From the NCBI RefSeq assembly GCF_000455125.1, contig NZ_AUWR01000075.1, positions 1 to 50,264 of the forward strand: a stretch of 50,264 bases of DNA, read 5' to 3'. The notes beneath the pieces were generated by a model. The model did not search any database. It was not told the origin of the DNA and saw only the letters and a program-made list of their open reading frames with translations. Both the position numbers and the translations under genes were made by a program. Source of the stretch: Mycobacterium sp. UM_WGJ (GTDB taxonomy: Bacteria; Actinomycetota; Actinomycetes; Mycobacteriales; Mycobacteriaceae). Positions 25,941 to 34,396 of this stretch are shown piece by piece (the first letter of the stretch is position 1; each line of letters opens with the position of its first letter).

Positions 25941-27272
25941 ATGGGTCGACTTTTCGGCACCGACGGCGTCCGCGGGGTTGCCAACCGCGAGCTGACCGCC
26001 GAGCTGGCGGTCGCACTGGGCGGCGCGGCGGCCCAGCGGCTCGCCACCGGTACCGGTCGCCGGGTGGCCGTCGTCGGCCGTGACCCGCGGGCCAGCGGAG
26101 AGATGCTGGAGGCCGCGGTCATCGCCGGGCTGACCAGCCAGGGCGTCGACGCACTGCGCGCCGGTGTGCTGCCGACCCCGGCAGTGGCCTATCTGACCAG
26201 CGCGTATGAAGCCGACTTCGGGGTGATGATCTCCGCCTCGCACAACCCGATGCCGGACAACGGCATCAAATTCTTCGGCCCGGGTGGACACAAACTCGAC
26301 GACGCGACCGAGGACCAGATCGAAGACCTGGTGGCCGCCGGACCGGGCTTGCGCCCGATCGGCGCCGAGCTGGGCCGGGTGGTGGACGCCAAGGATGCGC
26401 TGGACTGCTACCTGCGGCACCTGACCGAAACCCATCCCACTCGGCTGGACGGCCTGACCGTGGTGGTGGACTGCGCGCACGGCGCGGCATCGGACGCGGC
26501 GCCGCGGGCTTACCGGGCCGCCGGGGCCACCGTGATCACGATCAACTCCGATCCCGACGGGCTCAACATCAACGAGGGGTGCGGCTCGACGCATCTGGAA
26601 CCGGTGCGCGCCGCGGTGCTGCACCACGGCGCCGACCTGGGCCTGGCGCACGACGGTGACGCCGACCGCTGCCTGGCCGTCGATGCCGCCGGCAATGTGA
26701 TCGACGGTGACGCCATCATGGTCGTGCTGGCACTGGCCATGCGTGACTCCGGAGAACTGGTCGACGACACCCTGGTGGCGACCGTGATGAGCAATCTCGG
26801 GTTGCACCTGGCCATGCGCGAGGCCGGGGTCACCGTGCACACCACCGACGTCGGCGACCGCTACGTTCTCGAGCAGTTGCGGGCCGGAGGATTCACGCTC
26901 GGCGGTGAGCAGTCCGGTCACATCGTGCTTCCCCAGGTGGCCACTACCGGTGACGGCATCATCACCGGCCTGCGTCTGATGGCACGAATGGCGCAGACCC
27001 GGACTCCGCTGGCCGCCCTGGCCTCGGCGATGCGCACGTTGCCGCAGGTGCTGATCAATGTCGAGGTCACTGACAAGGCCGAAGCGGTGGGCCGCCCCGC
27101 CGTGCGTGACGCGGTGCAGCGTGCCACCGACGAACTCGGTGCCACTGGACGAATCCTGTTGCGACCGTCGGGAACCGAGCAGCTCGTCCGCGTGATGGTG
27201 GAAGCCTCCGATGAGGAGACGGCGCGCCGGATCGCGGCAGATGTCGCCGACGCGGTACGCACTCGGAACTGA
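25941..27272 (+). CDS. glmM: Phosphoglucosamine mutase
   Basis: GlmM (MrsA) converts glucosamine-6-phosphate to glucosamine-1-phosphate on the way to UDP-GlcNAc, the step after GlmS encoded 11.6 kb downstream. The 443-residue protein has [14 protein letters not shown], the phosphoserine loop [17 protein letters not shown] with Ser100, and the metal-binding [10 protein letters not shown]. The sugar loop [10 protein letters not shown] and phosphate-binding [17 protein letters not shown] complete the set. Length is normal. It lies 145 bp after rpsI with AGGATAG before the ATG. Confidence 0.98.
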   Translation: MGRLFGTDGVRGVANRELTAELAVALGGAAAQRLATGTGRRVAVVGRDPRASGEMLEAAVIAGLTSQGVDALRAGVLPTPAVAYLTSAYEADFGVMISASHNPMPDNGIKFFGPGGHKLDDATEDQIEDLVAAGPGLRPIGAELGRVVDAKDALDCYLRHLTETHPTRLDGLTVVVDCAHGAASDAAPRAYRAAGATVITINSDPDGLNINEGCGSTHLEPVRAAVLHHGADLGLAHDGDADRCLAVDAAGNVIDGDAIMVVLALAMRDSGELVDDTLVATVMSNLGLHLAMREAGVTVHTTDVGDRYVLEQLRAGGFTLGGEQSGHIVLPQVATTGDGIITGLRLMARMAQTRTPLAALASAMRTLPQVLINVEVTDKAEAVGRPAVRDAVQRATDELGATGRILLRPSGTEQLVRVMVEASDEETARRIAADVADAVRTRN

Positions 27273-27337
27273 ACCCGCGGTTCAGCGAATCTCGGGGAAC
27301 CAGGGAACCCGTCCAACGCTGTCGCCGTCATACCCGT

Positions 27338-27640
27338 ATGGGACGACAACAGCTCTACCTCGACGCCGCCGCGCTGCGGTCGGTGGCGGACCATTTCGAT
27401 GCGACCGCGTCGGCCATTGATACGGCTTCCGGCATCCGGTTGGGCGGGTTGATATTCGACGGCGGTGTTGCCGGACGCGACCATATCGGCCCGGGTGAGG
27501 CGTTACGCCGTGGTCTACAGGCGTGGTTGCCCGAGCTGATGCGCTGGTCGCGGGCCAACGCCGAGATCGCCACGGCACTGCGAGTCGGCCTGGTGCGCTA
27601 TGGACAGGCCGATACCTCTGCGGCCGAACGGGTCGGCTGA
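27338..27640 (+). CDS. Conserved small alpha-helical protein, EspC/WXG100-like (Rv3440c-like)
   Basis: This 100-residue protein, downstream of glmM, is predicted mostly helical: YLDAAALRSVADHFDATASA and LQAWLPELMRWSRANAEIATA. It resembles the ESX-secretion-associated EspC-type family in size and in the start MxxQQLYLDAAAL, but no WXG motif is present. It occupies the place of M. tuberculosis Rv3440c, which has a similar length. It lies one base before the next gene's GTG, so the two are an operon and the pair may act together. Function is unknown. Confidence 0.75.
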   Translation: MGRQQLYLDAAALRSVADHFDATASAIDTASGIRLGGLIFDGGVAGRDHIGPGEALRRGLQAWLPELMRWSRANAEIATALRVGLVRYGQADTSAAERVG

Positions 27641-27641
27641 C

Positions 27642-28967
27642 GTGGCCCAGCGACACGATGTGTCCGGCCGGCTGGCCGAGGGGCGTGAGGCGGTCACGCA
27701 CCTGCAGACCTACGTGGCGGCCTGCCAGCGACGGGGATATCGGCATCCGGAGCTCACCGGCTACGAAGGACAGCTCGCCGACCACTACGACAGCGAAGCC
27801 GGCCTGGACCTGCGAGCGCTCGATGCCGACTGTGTCGGTATGTACGCACTGGCTGACGCTGCCGACGAGGCACTGCGCGCGCAACGACAGCAACTGGTCG
27901 AGTTGGACGGTGCTTGGCGCGGTCCGGGCGCCGACGTGGCCGCGGAGTTCCTGCGCCAGCACTGTGACGCCGCGGCGCAGCTGACGGCCCGGCTGCGCGC
28001 CGTGGCCGGCGCCTGTGGCTCGCTGCGGAATGAGCTGTGGCGGTTGGTCGACGCTAAGGTCGCCGCGGTGTTGGCCGTCGATGAGCGGGCGGGCGCGTAC
28101 CGGTCGTCTTGGCTGGCGGCAGCCCACGCGGTGGCCTCCGGCTCCGAGGACGAACGTGCCACCGAGGTGGTCGACAAGCAGGTGCTGCCGTACGTGGACA
28201 ACGATGTCCGCGTCGAGTGGGTGGCCGCGGTCCGGTCGGCGCGGGACGGCATTGATGCGGCCTACGGCGCCGCGGTCGCGGCGGCCGAGCCTGGGCCGAG
28301 CGTGGTGTTCGCGCTGCCGGGGGACCTGGGACCGGTGGGTCAGCCCGCCGCGGCGGAGCCCGTTGTGCCGTTTTCGGTTGCGCCGATGCCGGGTCTTGCG
28401 GAGGTTCCGCCGGCGCAGCCTGCCGCGGTGGCGCCGGGCCCGCCGGGGCCGGCAGTGGGCGACCCGGCGCCCGCCGGACCGCTCGATGCCCTGCCGGGTG
28501 ATCTTGGCTCGCTTGGAGTGCCCGGCCTGCCCGGCGACCTGGGGTTGCCGTCGACGGGACTACCGGGCGGCGCGGGTGGTGGGCTCGGCGGCCTCGCGGG
28601 CCTGGGCGGGCTGATCCCGCGGCTTATCGATGCGCTCGGCGATCCCGGCGCCGGCCAGGCGCTCGACGAGCCGTTCGATGAACACGCCCGGGGCGACCCT
28701 GAACCCGAAGACCCCGCGGGCCCCACCGATTCCGAGGACGCCGGCGACTCCGAACCGGCAGGCCAGACCGCCGGTGCGGCTGAGGAACCCGAGCCGGCCG
28801 AACTGTCGGAAGACATCGGTCCGCGGCCGGGAGCCGAGGAAACCGCGGACACCGAAGACGCCGAGCAGCCCGGCGAGGCGGACGACCCCCCCGGGCCGGC
28901 CGCTGATGTCGCGCCGAAGACCCCCTGTGAGACCGCCGCCGAAGAGTTGCCGCAGGTAGGGGAGTGA
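27642..28967 (+). CDS. Conserved Ala/Pro-rich protein (Rv3439c-like), possible type VII-type substrate
   Basis: This 441-residue protein starts at GTG 27642, one base after the previous stop. Residues 1 to about 215 are helical (LDADCVGMYALADAADEALRA and LRQHCDAAAQLTARLRAVAG). This N-terminal part resembles PPE/EspB-like long helical bundles. Residues 220-350 are Pro/Gly-rich and repeat GDLG motifs (LPGDLGPVG, LPGDLGSLG, LPGDLGLPS). The last 90 residues are strongly acidic. No signal peptide or membrane segment is seen. Domain order and the small helical partner gene suggest export by a type VII system, but that is inference. It corresponds in place to Rv3439c of M. tuberculosis. Confidence 0.75.
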   Translation: MAQRHDVSGRLAEGREAVTHLQTYVAACQRRGYRHPELTGYEGQLADHYDSEAGLDLRALDADCVGMYALADAADEALRAQRQQLVELDGAWRGPGADVAAEFLRQHCDAAAQLTARLRAVAGACGSLRNELWRLVDAKVAAVLAVDERAGAYRSSWLAAAHAVASGSEDERATEVVDKQVLPYVDNDVRVEWVAAVRSARDGIDAAYGAAVAAAEPGPSVVFALPGDLGPVGQPAAAEPVVPFSVAPMPGLAEVPPAQPAAVAPGPPGPAVGDPAPAGPLDALPGDLGSLGVPGLPGDLGLPSTGLPGGAGGGLGGLAGLGGLIPRLIDALGDPGAGQALDEPFDEHARGDPEPEDPAGPTDSEDAGDSEPAGQTAGAAEEPEPAELSEDIGPRPGAEETADTEDAEQPGEADDPPGPAADVAPKTPCETAAEELPQVGE

Positions 28968-28979
28968 TCCGAGCACTCA

Positions 28980-29017
28980 CATCATGATGCGGTTAAGAAC
29001 GCATCATGATGCGCATC
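28980..29017. promoter_or_regulatory. Twin-palindrome operator upstream of vapB
   Basis: The palindrome CATCATGATG occurs at 28980-28989 and again at 29002-29011, 22 bp apart, or about two helical turns. A further palindrome GATGCGCATC (29008-29017) overlaps the second copy. The set ends 8 bp before the vapB ATG. Spaced palindromes of this kind are how ribbon-helix-helix VapB dimers and VapBC complexes repress their own promoters. Confidence 0.7.
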
Positions 29018-29025
29018 GGAGTACG

Positions 29026-29262
29026 ATGCTGAACGTGAGGACAACCGTGGTCATCGACAGCGACGTCGCTGCCGAGATCGAGCGGCTTCGGCGGCAGGGG
29101 CTGGGGATCAGCGAGGCGCTGAACCTGCTCGCCCGCCGCGGTATCGCCGCATCGGCCAGCGCCCCCGGGTCTCGATATCGTCATCGCTCCACGCCGATCG
29201 GCCTGAAGGTCGATGTCACCAACGTGGCGCAGGTGCTGGACCTGCTCGATGATGACCGGTGA
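29026..29262 (+). CDS. vapB: VapB-type ribbon-helix-helix antitoxin
   Basis: This 78-residue protein (from ATG 29026; GTG 29035 also possible) has the N-terminal beta-strand and helix pattern of ribbon-helix-helix DNA-binding antitoxins. These are RTTVVIDSDVAAEIERLRRQ and ISEALNLLARRGI. The C-terminal part (TPIGLKVDVTNVAQVLDLLD) would wrap the toxin. It lies 6 bp before vapC. The upstream twin palindromes fit autoregulation. Such pairs act as stress-responsive toxin-antitoxin modules and are very numerous in mycobacteria. Confidence 0.85.
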   Translation: MLNVRTTVVIDSDVAAEIERLRRQGLGISEALNLLARRGIAASASAPGSRYRHRSTPIGLKVDVTNVAQVLDLLDDDR

Positions 29263-29268
29263 GCCGCG

Positions 29269-29694
29269 ATGCTCCTAGACGCGAACCTCCTGATGTACGC
29301 GGTCGACGCCGATAGCAAACACAATCCCGTGGCCGCGGCGTGGCTGGAAGAAACGCTGAACGGCGCCAACCGGGTCGGCCTGCCATGGCAGACCATCGGC
29401 GCGTTTCTGCGTATCGTCACTCATCCCAGGGTGACTGCCAACCCCTTGACCGGGCCCCAAGCGTGGGATTACATCGCGGACTGGTTAGCGGTCCCGGTGG
29501 TGTGGATCCCGCCCGCGACCGAAACCACCGCACAGGCATACGCCACTATCTGCGCTCAGATCGAAGTCACCGGCAACCTGGTACCGGACGCGCAGCTTGC
29601 CGCCCTCGCCATCGAGCACGGCGTCGAACTGGCCTCCGCCGACACCGATTTTCAGCGATTCCCCGGTTTGCGCTGGATCAACCCGCTGGCATAA
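29269..29694 (+). CDS. vapC: VapC-type PIN-domain ribonuclease toxin
   Basis: This 141-residue PIN domain has MLLDANLLMYAVD with Asp4, a central LVPDAQLAALAIEHGVEL with Asp107, and SADTDFQRFPGLRWINPL with Asp125 and Asp127. These acidic residues bind the metal for RNA cleavage. The usual second acidic residue after the first helix is not obvious near TIGAFLRIVTHPRV, as in a subgroup of mycobacterial VapCs. The target is probably a specific tRNA or rRNA site, unknown here. It converges with the fatty-acyl-AMP ligase gene 22 bp on. Confidence 0.9.
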   Translation: MLLDANLLMYAVDADSKHNPVAAAWLEETLNGANRVGLPWQTIGAFLRIVTHPRVTANPLTGPQAWDYIADWLAVPVVWIPPATETTAQAYATICAQIEVTGNLVPDAQLAALAIEHGVELASADTDFQRFPGLRWINPLA

Positions 29695-29716
29695 GGCCAA
29701 GCACCCGGCGCGTCGT

Positions 29717-31540
29717 TCAGCCCTGCGCGGTTCCCCAGGACTGCAGCGTCGAGACGATCCTGGCTGCCGCCTCCAGTTCTTCCAGAGACAGTTCGTGGGT
29801 CGGCGTACGCCACTCGGCGAGGACTGCCAGCCTGCCCTCGACGAAGTTCTGCTTGGACTGGCCGCGCTGGATCTTGCCGCTCGAGGTGGTCGGCAGCGAT
29901 ACGTGGTGCACCAAGACCACGGCGTCGGCCGCGATCCCGTGATGGGTTGCGACCGCCAGTCGAATCGCATCGATGATCGCATCGAGGTCGGCCTCAGCGG
30001 CCTGCGCGCTGTCCACCTCGTGGATGATGACCAACTGTCCGACCCCGTTGGGCGGCGCGTCGGTGGCGAAGGCCGCTCCGCGGCCCGACACCAGCACCGG
30101 ACTGCACTGCTGCACCGTGAATTCGATGTCGTTGGGGTAGTAGTTGTGACCGTCGATGGTGATCAGGTCCTTGCAGCGTCCGGTCGTGAAAATCTCACCG
30201 GCACACAGGAAACCGAGATCTCCGGTGCGCAAGAACGGTCCGCGGGCCTGGTCGGCCGGTTCGGCCAGCCTGGCTCCGAACGTCGCCGCCGTTTCCTCCT
30301 GCCTATTCCAATAGCCCTGCGCCACGTTGGGTCCGGCGACCCAGATCTCGCCGATCTCGTCGGGTCCGCAGAGGCGGCGGGTCACTGGATCGACGATGGC
30401 GATGTCGGTCTGCCGTGGCTGACCGCAGCCCACGAAGGTCGCGGCGGCGGGGTCCTCCGGTGCCACATCGACGATGCGGTCCTGTTCCAGCGCGACCCGA
30501 TCGAGGTAGCGCACCCCGGGCACTCCGGCGGGCGATCCGGACGCCACACACAGGGTGGCCTCGGCCAACCCGTACACCGGATAGCACGACGAGAGCTGGA
30601 AACCCGCCGGCGCGAATGCGTCGGCGAACGCCGCCAGTGAGGTGGCGCGCACCGACTCGGCTCCGTTCATGGCGACTGTCATGCAGGAAAGGTCCAGCGC
30701 GGCACGCTCTTCGGGAGTGCTCGTCTCCACGCACCGGTCGTAGGCGAAGTTCGGCGCGGCGGTGATCACGCCCCGATGGGCGGACACCAGTTCCAGCCAG
30801 CGCATCGGGCGCTTGATGAACGCGGTCGGTGACATCAGCGCCGTGCTGGCCCCGACGTAGATCATGGACAGGATGCCGCCGATCAGGCCCAGGTCGTGGT
30901 GCGGTGGCAGCCAGAACACGCCCCTGGCGTTCTCGTCGCCGTTCCACGACTGGCGGATGGCATCGCAGTTATGCAGGATGTTGCCGTGGCTCAGCAGCAC
31001 GCCCTTGGGGGAGCGAGTCGATCCGGAGGTGTACTGGATGGCAGCTGGCGAGTCGATGTTGAGGTCCGGCGTCACCCAGGTGTCAGGGTCGGCGCCTGCA
31101 TCGGTGAAGAACCACTGCTCGGGTTCCCCTGGAATCCCGGCGACCGCGGCTCGGGTTTCCTCGCTCTTCTCGCTGGCGGTGAGCGCGAACTTCGCGGCCG
31201 CGTCGGGGACGACGACCTGCAGGCGCGGCGCCAGTTTCTGATGGACCGGCACCGCCACGGCGCCGGCGTAGAGGCAGCCGAAAAACCCGGCGATGAAGTC
31301 CAGGCCCGGCCGCACCAGCACCAGGACCCGCTCGCCGGCGACGTCGTAGCGTTGCAGGTTCGCCGCGATCGCGCGTGCGCGGCGGTCCAGCTCACGAAAC
31401 GTCAGCTCGCTGCGGCCTTCGTCGTCGCCGTTGTAGGAGAAGCTGAACGCGACCTTGTCACCGAACCGGTCTGCTTGGCGTTGCAGCAGCTCAAACAGGG
31501 TTTGGGCGATGGGCGTTGTCACGGTCGGCGTGAAGTCCAT
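29717..31540 (-). CDS. Fatty-acyl-AMP ligase (FadD/FAAL type)
   Basis: This 607-residue adenylating enzyme activates a fatty acid as acyl-AMP, normally to load a polyketide synthase or acyl carrier. Signatures are IQYTSGSTRSPKGVLLSH (P-loop), LPPHHDLGLIGGILS (typical of FAALs rather than CoA ligases), YGLAEATLCVAS, LRTGDLGFL, and the C-terminal TSSGKIQRGQSK with the catalytic lysine. The start ATG 31540 gives the canonical N-terminus of the family. No polyketide synthase is next to it. An LLM oxidoreductase gene lies 68 bp upstream on the same strand, so the two may be an operon. The lipid product is unknown. Confidence 0.93.
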   Translation of the reverse strand: MDFTPTVTTPIAQTLFELLQRQADRFGDKVAFSFSYNGDDEGRSELTFRELDRRARAIAANLQRYDVAGERVLVLVRPGLDFIAGFFGCLYAGAVAVPVHQKLAPRLQVVVPDAAAKFALTASEKSEETRAAVAGIPGEPEQWFFTDAGADPDTWVTPDLNIDSPAAIQYTSGSTRSPKGVLLSHGNILHNCDAIRQSWNGDENARGVFWLPPHHDLGLIGGILSMIYVGASTALMSPTAFIKRPMRWLELVSAHRGVITAAPNFAYDRCVETSTPEERAALDLSCMTVAMNGAESVRATSLAAFADAFAPAGFQLSSCYPVYGLAEATLCVASGSPAGVPGVRYLDRVALEQDRIVDVAPEDPAAATFVGCGQPRQTDIAIVDPVTRRLCGPDEIGEIWVAGPNVAQGYWNRQEETAATFGARLAEPADQARGPFLRTGDLGFLCAGEIFTTGRCKDLITIDGHNYYPNDIEFTVQQCSPVLVSGRGAAFATDAPPNGVGQLVIIHEVDSAQAAEADLDAIIDAIRLAVATHHGIAADAVVLVHHVSLPTTSSGKIQRGQSKQNFVEGRLAVLAEWRTPTHELSLEELEAAARIVSTLQSWGTAQG

Positions 31541-31608
31541 AGGCCCATCTTGGCCTGCGGAGTGTCCTGGGCCACATCCGGCCCATCGTCGGCCTGCGGT
31601 GCGCTGGC

Positions 31609-32652
31609 TCAGGACGGCAGTAGGGCGCGGAGCTCCTCGACGTAGCGCAGCGCTTCGTCGGGCCCGGTGGCCAGCGGGCCCACCAGCAGCGTGGTCACGC
31701 CGGCCTCGGCGTAGGCGGCGAGTCGTTCGGCCACCAGGCCGCGCGGCCCGACCAGCGAGGTGTGGCGCACCAGCTCGTCGGGCACGGCGGCGATCGCCTC
31801 GGCCTTGCGTCCGGACAGATACAGCTCCTGGATGCGATCGGCGGCGGCCCCAAAGCCGTACCGGGTGGCCAGGTTGTGGTAGAAATTGCGGCCTTTGGCG
31901 CCCATTCCGCCGATGTACAAGGCCAGTTGCGGTTTCACCCAAGCCAGCCGGTCCTCGACGTCGTCGCCGATGGCCAGCGACGCCCCCACGATGACATCCA
32001 GCGGACCCAGCGCCGGATCACGTTTTGCGGCGCCGGCTTTCAAGGACTCGCCCCACACTTCGCCGGACCGTTCCGGGTAGAAGAACACCGGCTGCCAACC
32101 GTCGGCGATCTCGGCGGTCAGTGCGACGTTCTTGGGCCCCAGCGCAGCGATCGAGATCGGAATCCGCGCCCGCACCGGGTGATTGATCAACTTCAATGAC
32201 TTGCCCAGCCCGGTTCCGCGGTCCGCCGGAAGGGGTAGCTGGTAGTGCTCTCCGTCGTAGCTGAGTCGTTCGCGGCGCCACACTGTCCGGCAGATCTCCA
32301 CCACCTCGCGGGTACGTCCCAGTGGGGCGTCGAACGGTACGCCGTGGAAGCCCTCCACCACCTGCGGCCCCGAGGTGCCCAGGCCCAGGGCGAACCGGCC
32401 GTCGGATACGTAGTCCAAGCCGGCGGCTGTCATTGCCAACAAGGTGGGCGTTCGGGTGTAGATCGGCAGGACCCCGGTGAGGAGTTCGACTCGTGAAGTC
32501 TTGGCCGCCAGGTAGCCCAGCTGGCTGATGGCGTCGAACGAGTAGGCCTCCGCGACGGCGATCACGTCGATCCCGGCTTGCTCCAGCTCGATGACCCGCT
32601 CCACCGCTTCCTTGAAGCCGCCCGCGTAGGCCAGCTGTACACCGATCCGCAC
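31609..32652 (-). CDS. LLM-class F420-dependent oxidoreductase
   Basis: This 347-residue luciferase-fold enzyme starts MRIGVQLAYAGGFKEAVERV. It has GIDVIAVAEAYSFDAISQLG, RVELLTGVLPIYTRTPTLLA and GRFALGLGTSGPQVVEGFHG, classical for the F420-dependent group of mycobacteria. It resembles Rv3520c-type proteins in length and motifs. It is only distantly related to the LLM protein at 4282-5139. It sits upstream of the fatty-acyl-AMP ligase on the same strand and could modify the same lipid; this link is inference. Confidence 0.92.
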   Translation of the reverse strand: MRIGVQLAYAGGFKEAVERVIELEQAGIDVIAVAEAYSFDAISQLGYLAAKTSRVELLTGVLPIYTRTPTLLAMTAAGLDYVSDGRFALGLGTSGPQVVEGFHGVPFDAPLGRTREVVEICRTVWRRERLSYDGEHYQLPLPADRGTGLGKSLKLINHPVRARIPISIAALGPKNVALTAEIADGWQPVFFYPERSGEVWGESLKAGAAKRDPALGPLDVIVGASLAIGDDVEDRLAWVKPQLALYIGGMGAKGRNFYHNLATRYGFGAAADRIQELYLSGRKAEAIAAVPDELVRHTSLVGPRGLVAERLAAYAEAGVTTLLVGPLATGPDEALRYVEELRALLPS

Positions 32653-32983
32653 TTATCAGACATACCACGGCAGTCAAAACGCGGTATCGGCACAGTGGGG
32701 TGGTGCCGGCCGCACCGACTACAACCGCGGCGCAGGACCCCGGCCACCGACCGCTCGGCGGCTGGTTGGGCGCCCGAGTACGACACCTCACGGCCGCCGG
32801 GTCACTGGCGGGCCCCCACGACCGTGTCGTTCGCGGGGTCGCTTTTATCACATAAGCCGGTCCTCTTGTGGACGGCAGACGTATCCCAAAAAGAACGCCT
32901 GTCCACTCTCAGGTGAAAAATATGCCGGACCACGAGATATACAAAGTTAACGCCTGTGAGCTTTGAAAACACACGAAAAATAC

Positions 32984-33010
32984 TTGACGGAGATGCTTGT
33001 GTCTTAAGTT
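32984..33010 (+). promoter_or_regulatory. Candidate promoter of the GjpA-like gene
   Basis: TTGACG (32984-32989) and TAAGTT (33005-33010) are separated by 15 bp, slightly short of ideal, in AT-rich surroundings. The candidate operator at 33013-33032 begins 3 bp downstream, where RNA polymerase would start. The leader to the GTG at 33132 is about 110 nt. Confidence 0.45.
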
Positions 33011-33012
33011 CC

Positions 33013-33032
33013 TCACGGATAGTGTTCCGTGA
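33013..33032. promoter_or_regulatory. Perfect inverted repeat at the GjpA-like gene's promoter, probable operator
   Basis: TCACGGA (33013-33019) and TCCGTGA (33026-33032) are perfect 7-bp arms around a 6-bp spacer, a form common for TetR-family operators. It lies directly downstream of the -10 candidate, so binding would block transcription. The cognate regulator is not in the immediate vicinity; the TetR gene at 1799 is far away and its own upstream repeat differs. Confidence 0.5.
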
Positions 33033-33117
33033 CACATCAGTAAGTAAGCGTGAATTCAGGAACAACACGGCAGCGTCACGGCTTCGTAAGGGGCGCCTGC
33101 CGAGGGCGGCACCTCAC

Positions 33118-33125
33118 AAAAGGAG
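33118..33125 (+). promoter_or_regulatory. Ribosome-binding site that picks the GTG start of the GjpA-like gene
   Basis: AAAAGGAG abuts the ATG at 33126 with no spacer, but lies 6 nt before the in-frame GTG at 33132, the ideal distance. The GTG is therefore the likely start. Confidence 0.7.
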
Positions 33126-33131
33126 ATGGCT

Positions 33132-34313
33132 GTGCAGCAAACTCTTCGCCCCTACGTCACCGCCGGCATTGCGATCGTGGGCTCCGGCCTGATCGCAGCC
33201 ACCCCGGCGGCAACCCCGCTGGCGAGTGTCCCCACGATCCGAGATGTTCAGCTCAGTGCACTTGGCGATCTTTGGGCGCCGTGGATCGACCAGTACAACA
33301 TCGCGGCCCAGAACGCCACGGTGCTTGCCAACAACTTCAACGTCGCTCCGAATGTGGTGTTCCAGCAGTTCATCGCCAACCAGTACGCGTTCTTCCAGGA
33401 GATCCTCAACGACCCGTCGAAGATCCCCGACGTGGTCAATGAGATGCAGGAACATCTGCGTGGGGTGATGAATGGCTACACCCTGCTCAATGTCGCCGCG
33501 GATGACCCGATCGCAGCTACCACGATTCTGCATACCCTCAGTGGTGGTGCCGACCTATCCACCTTCACCCTCGGCCACTCGCTGCTCTTCGGGCTTCTGC
33601 CTCAACTGTTGCCGGCCTTCTTGCCCCCCGGTACCGACGTCGAACCGATAAACGCGATCATCAACTTCATCTCGTCACCGATGAGCGGCATGATCATGGG
33701 CATGCTTGGGCCGGGGATAAGCCCCTGGATCGCGCTGCTCAATAGCATCAACGACGGCGACGGCCTGAACGAGACCCTGGCCAATATGGCCGGCGCCTTC
33801 TTCAACGGCGCCACTCTCGATCTCGGCTTCGTGATACCGCTGCTCGGGGATGCGGTCCCCCCGGGCACCATCTCGCATCTGGATTTCGCGTTCGGTGGCC
33901 TGCTTACCCCCGGCTCGGTGGCCAACGCTGACTACACGTACTACGACTCTTCCGGAAACATCGTCGACTCCGTGCCCGCGGTCGGCGGTTCGATCTTCAA
34001 CAGTGTCGGCCTCGCTATCGACGCGTCGGGTTTTCTGGGGGTACCGCTCACGCTCACCGTTGACAGCCATGGGGTCGGCCCGATCGGCGCCATGATGGGC
34101 TGGCAGCAGGCGATGGTCGGCTTGATGGGCGGGGCTGCCTGGAACTGGGACGGCAAGAACCCTGGCCAACCACCCGTGGAGCCGCCGCTGGCCGGATTCT
34201 CCTTCCCCATCATCCCCTCCGACCTCTTCGATGACGGCGGCGCCGGCTCCAGCGTGGGGGACGCGTTCGATTGGACGTACCTGATGGACGCCCTGGCCGG
34301 CCTAGGCGCTTAG
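33132..34313 (+). CDS. Secreted GjpA-like (outer-membrane porin family) protein
   Basis: This 393-residue exported protein has a Sec signal (QQTLRPYVTAGIAIVGSGLI, cleavage after about residue 28). A hydrophobic Asn/Gly/Ile/Leu-rich mature region follows, containing DLWAPWIDQYNIAAQNATV, GMIMGMLGPGISPWIALLNS and AMMGWQQAMVGLMGGAAWN. It resembles the mycobacterial family annotated as outer-membrane porin GjpA, after the Gordonia channel protein. The start LRPYxTAGxAxVG is typical of it. No transmembrane beta-barrel can be proved by eye, so pore activity is uncertain. The GTG start is chosen by ribosome-binding-site spacing. It precedes the PGRS gene on the same strand by 83 bp. Confidence 0.75.
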   Translation: MQQTLRPYVTAGIAIVGSGLIAATPAATPLASVPTIRDVQLSALGDLWAPWIDQYNIAAQNATVLANNFNVAPNVVFQQFIANQYAFFQEILNDPSKIPDVVNEMQEHLRGVMNGYTLLNVAADDPIAATTILHTLSGGADLSTFTLGHSLLFGLLPQLLPAFLPPGTDVEPINAIINFISSPMSGMIMGMLGPGISPWIALLNSINDGDGLNETLANMAGAFFNGATLDLGFVIPLLGDAVPPGTISHLDFAFGGLLTPGSVANADYTYYDSSGNIVDSVPAVGGSIFNSVGLAIDASGFLGVPLTLTVDSHGVGPIGAMMGWQQAMVGLMGGAAWNWDGKNPGQPPVEPPLAGFSFPIIPSDLFDDGGAGSSVGDAFDWTYLMDALAGLGA

Positions 34314-34396
34314 GCCGACACAGCCAGCATGTCGCACGACCCAACTGACAAGTCACAACCGCTCAACAGGACTGTTCACAGGAGAGGTGTTCGAAA

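Larger units (their letters stand above)
32653..33131. other. Long divergent intergenic region, AT-richer right half
   Basis: This is a 479-bp region between the LLM oxidoreductase and the GjpA-like gene. The left part is GC-rich without a recognised gene. From about 32850 to 33065 the sequence is visibly AT-richer than its surroundings. It contains a -35/-10 pair, a perfect inverted repeat and a strong ribosome-binding site (AAAAGGAG, 33118-33125). A minus-strand open frame at 32802-33068 (88 codons) has no recognisable motif and is probably spurious. Confidence 0.6.

Noticed and set aside
27273-27337. A further full copy of the 54-bp repeat after glmM.
   Set aside because: Only about 15 bases (CCCGCGGTTCAGCGA) resemble the repeat; the rest diverges, so it is mentioned only as a lookalike.
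32802-33068. An 88-codon minus-strand frame in the AT-richer intergenic region.
   Set aside because: No motif or ribosome-binding site; it covers the promoter and operator of the GjpA-like gene.
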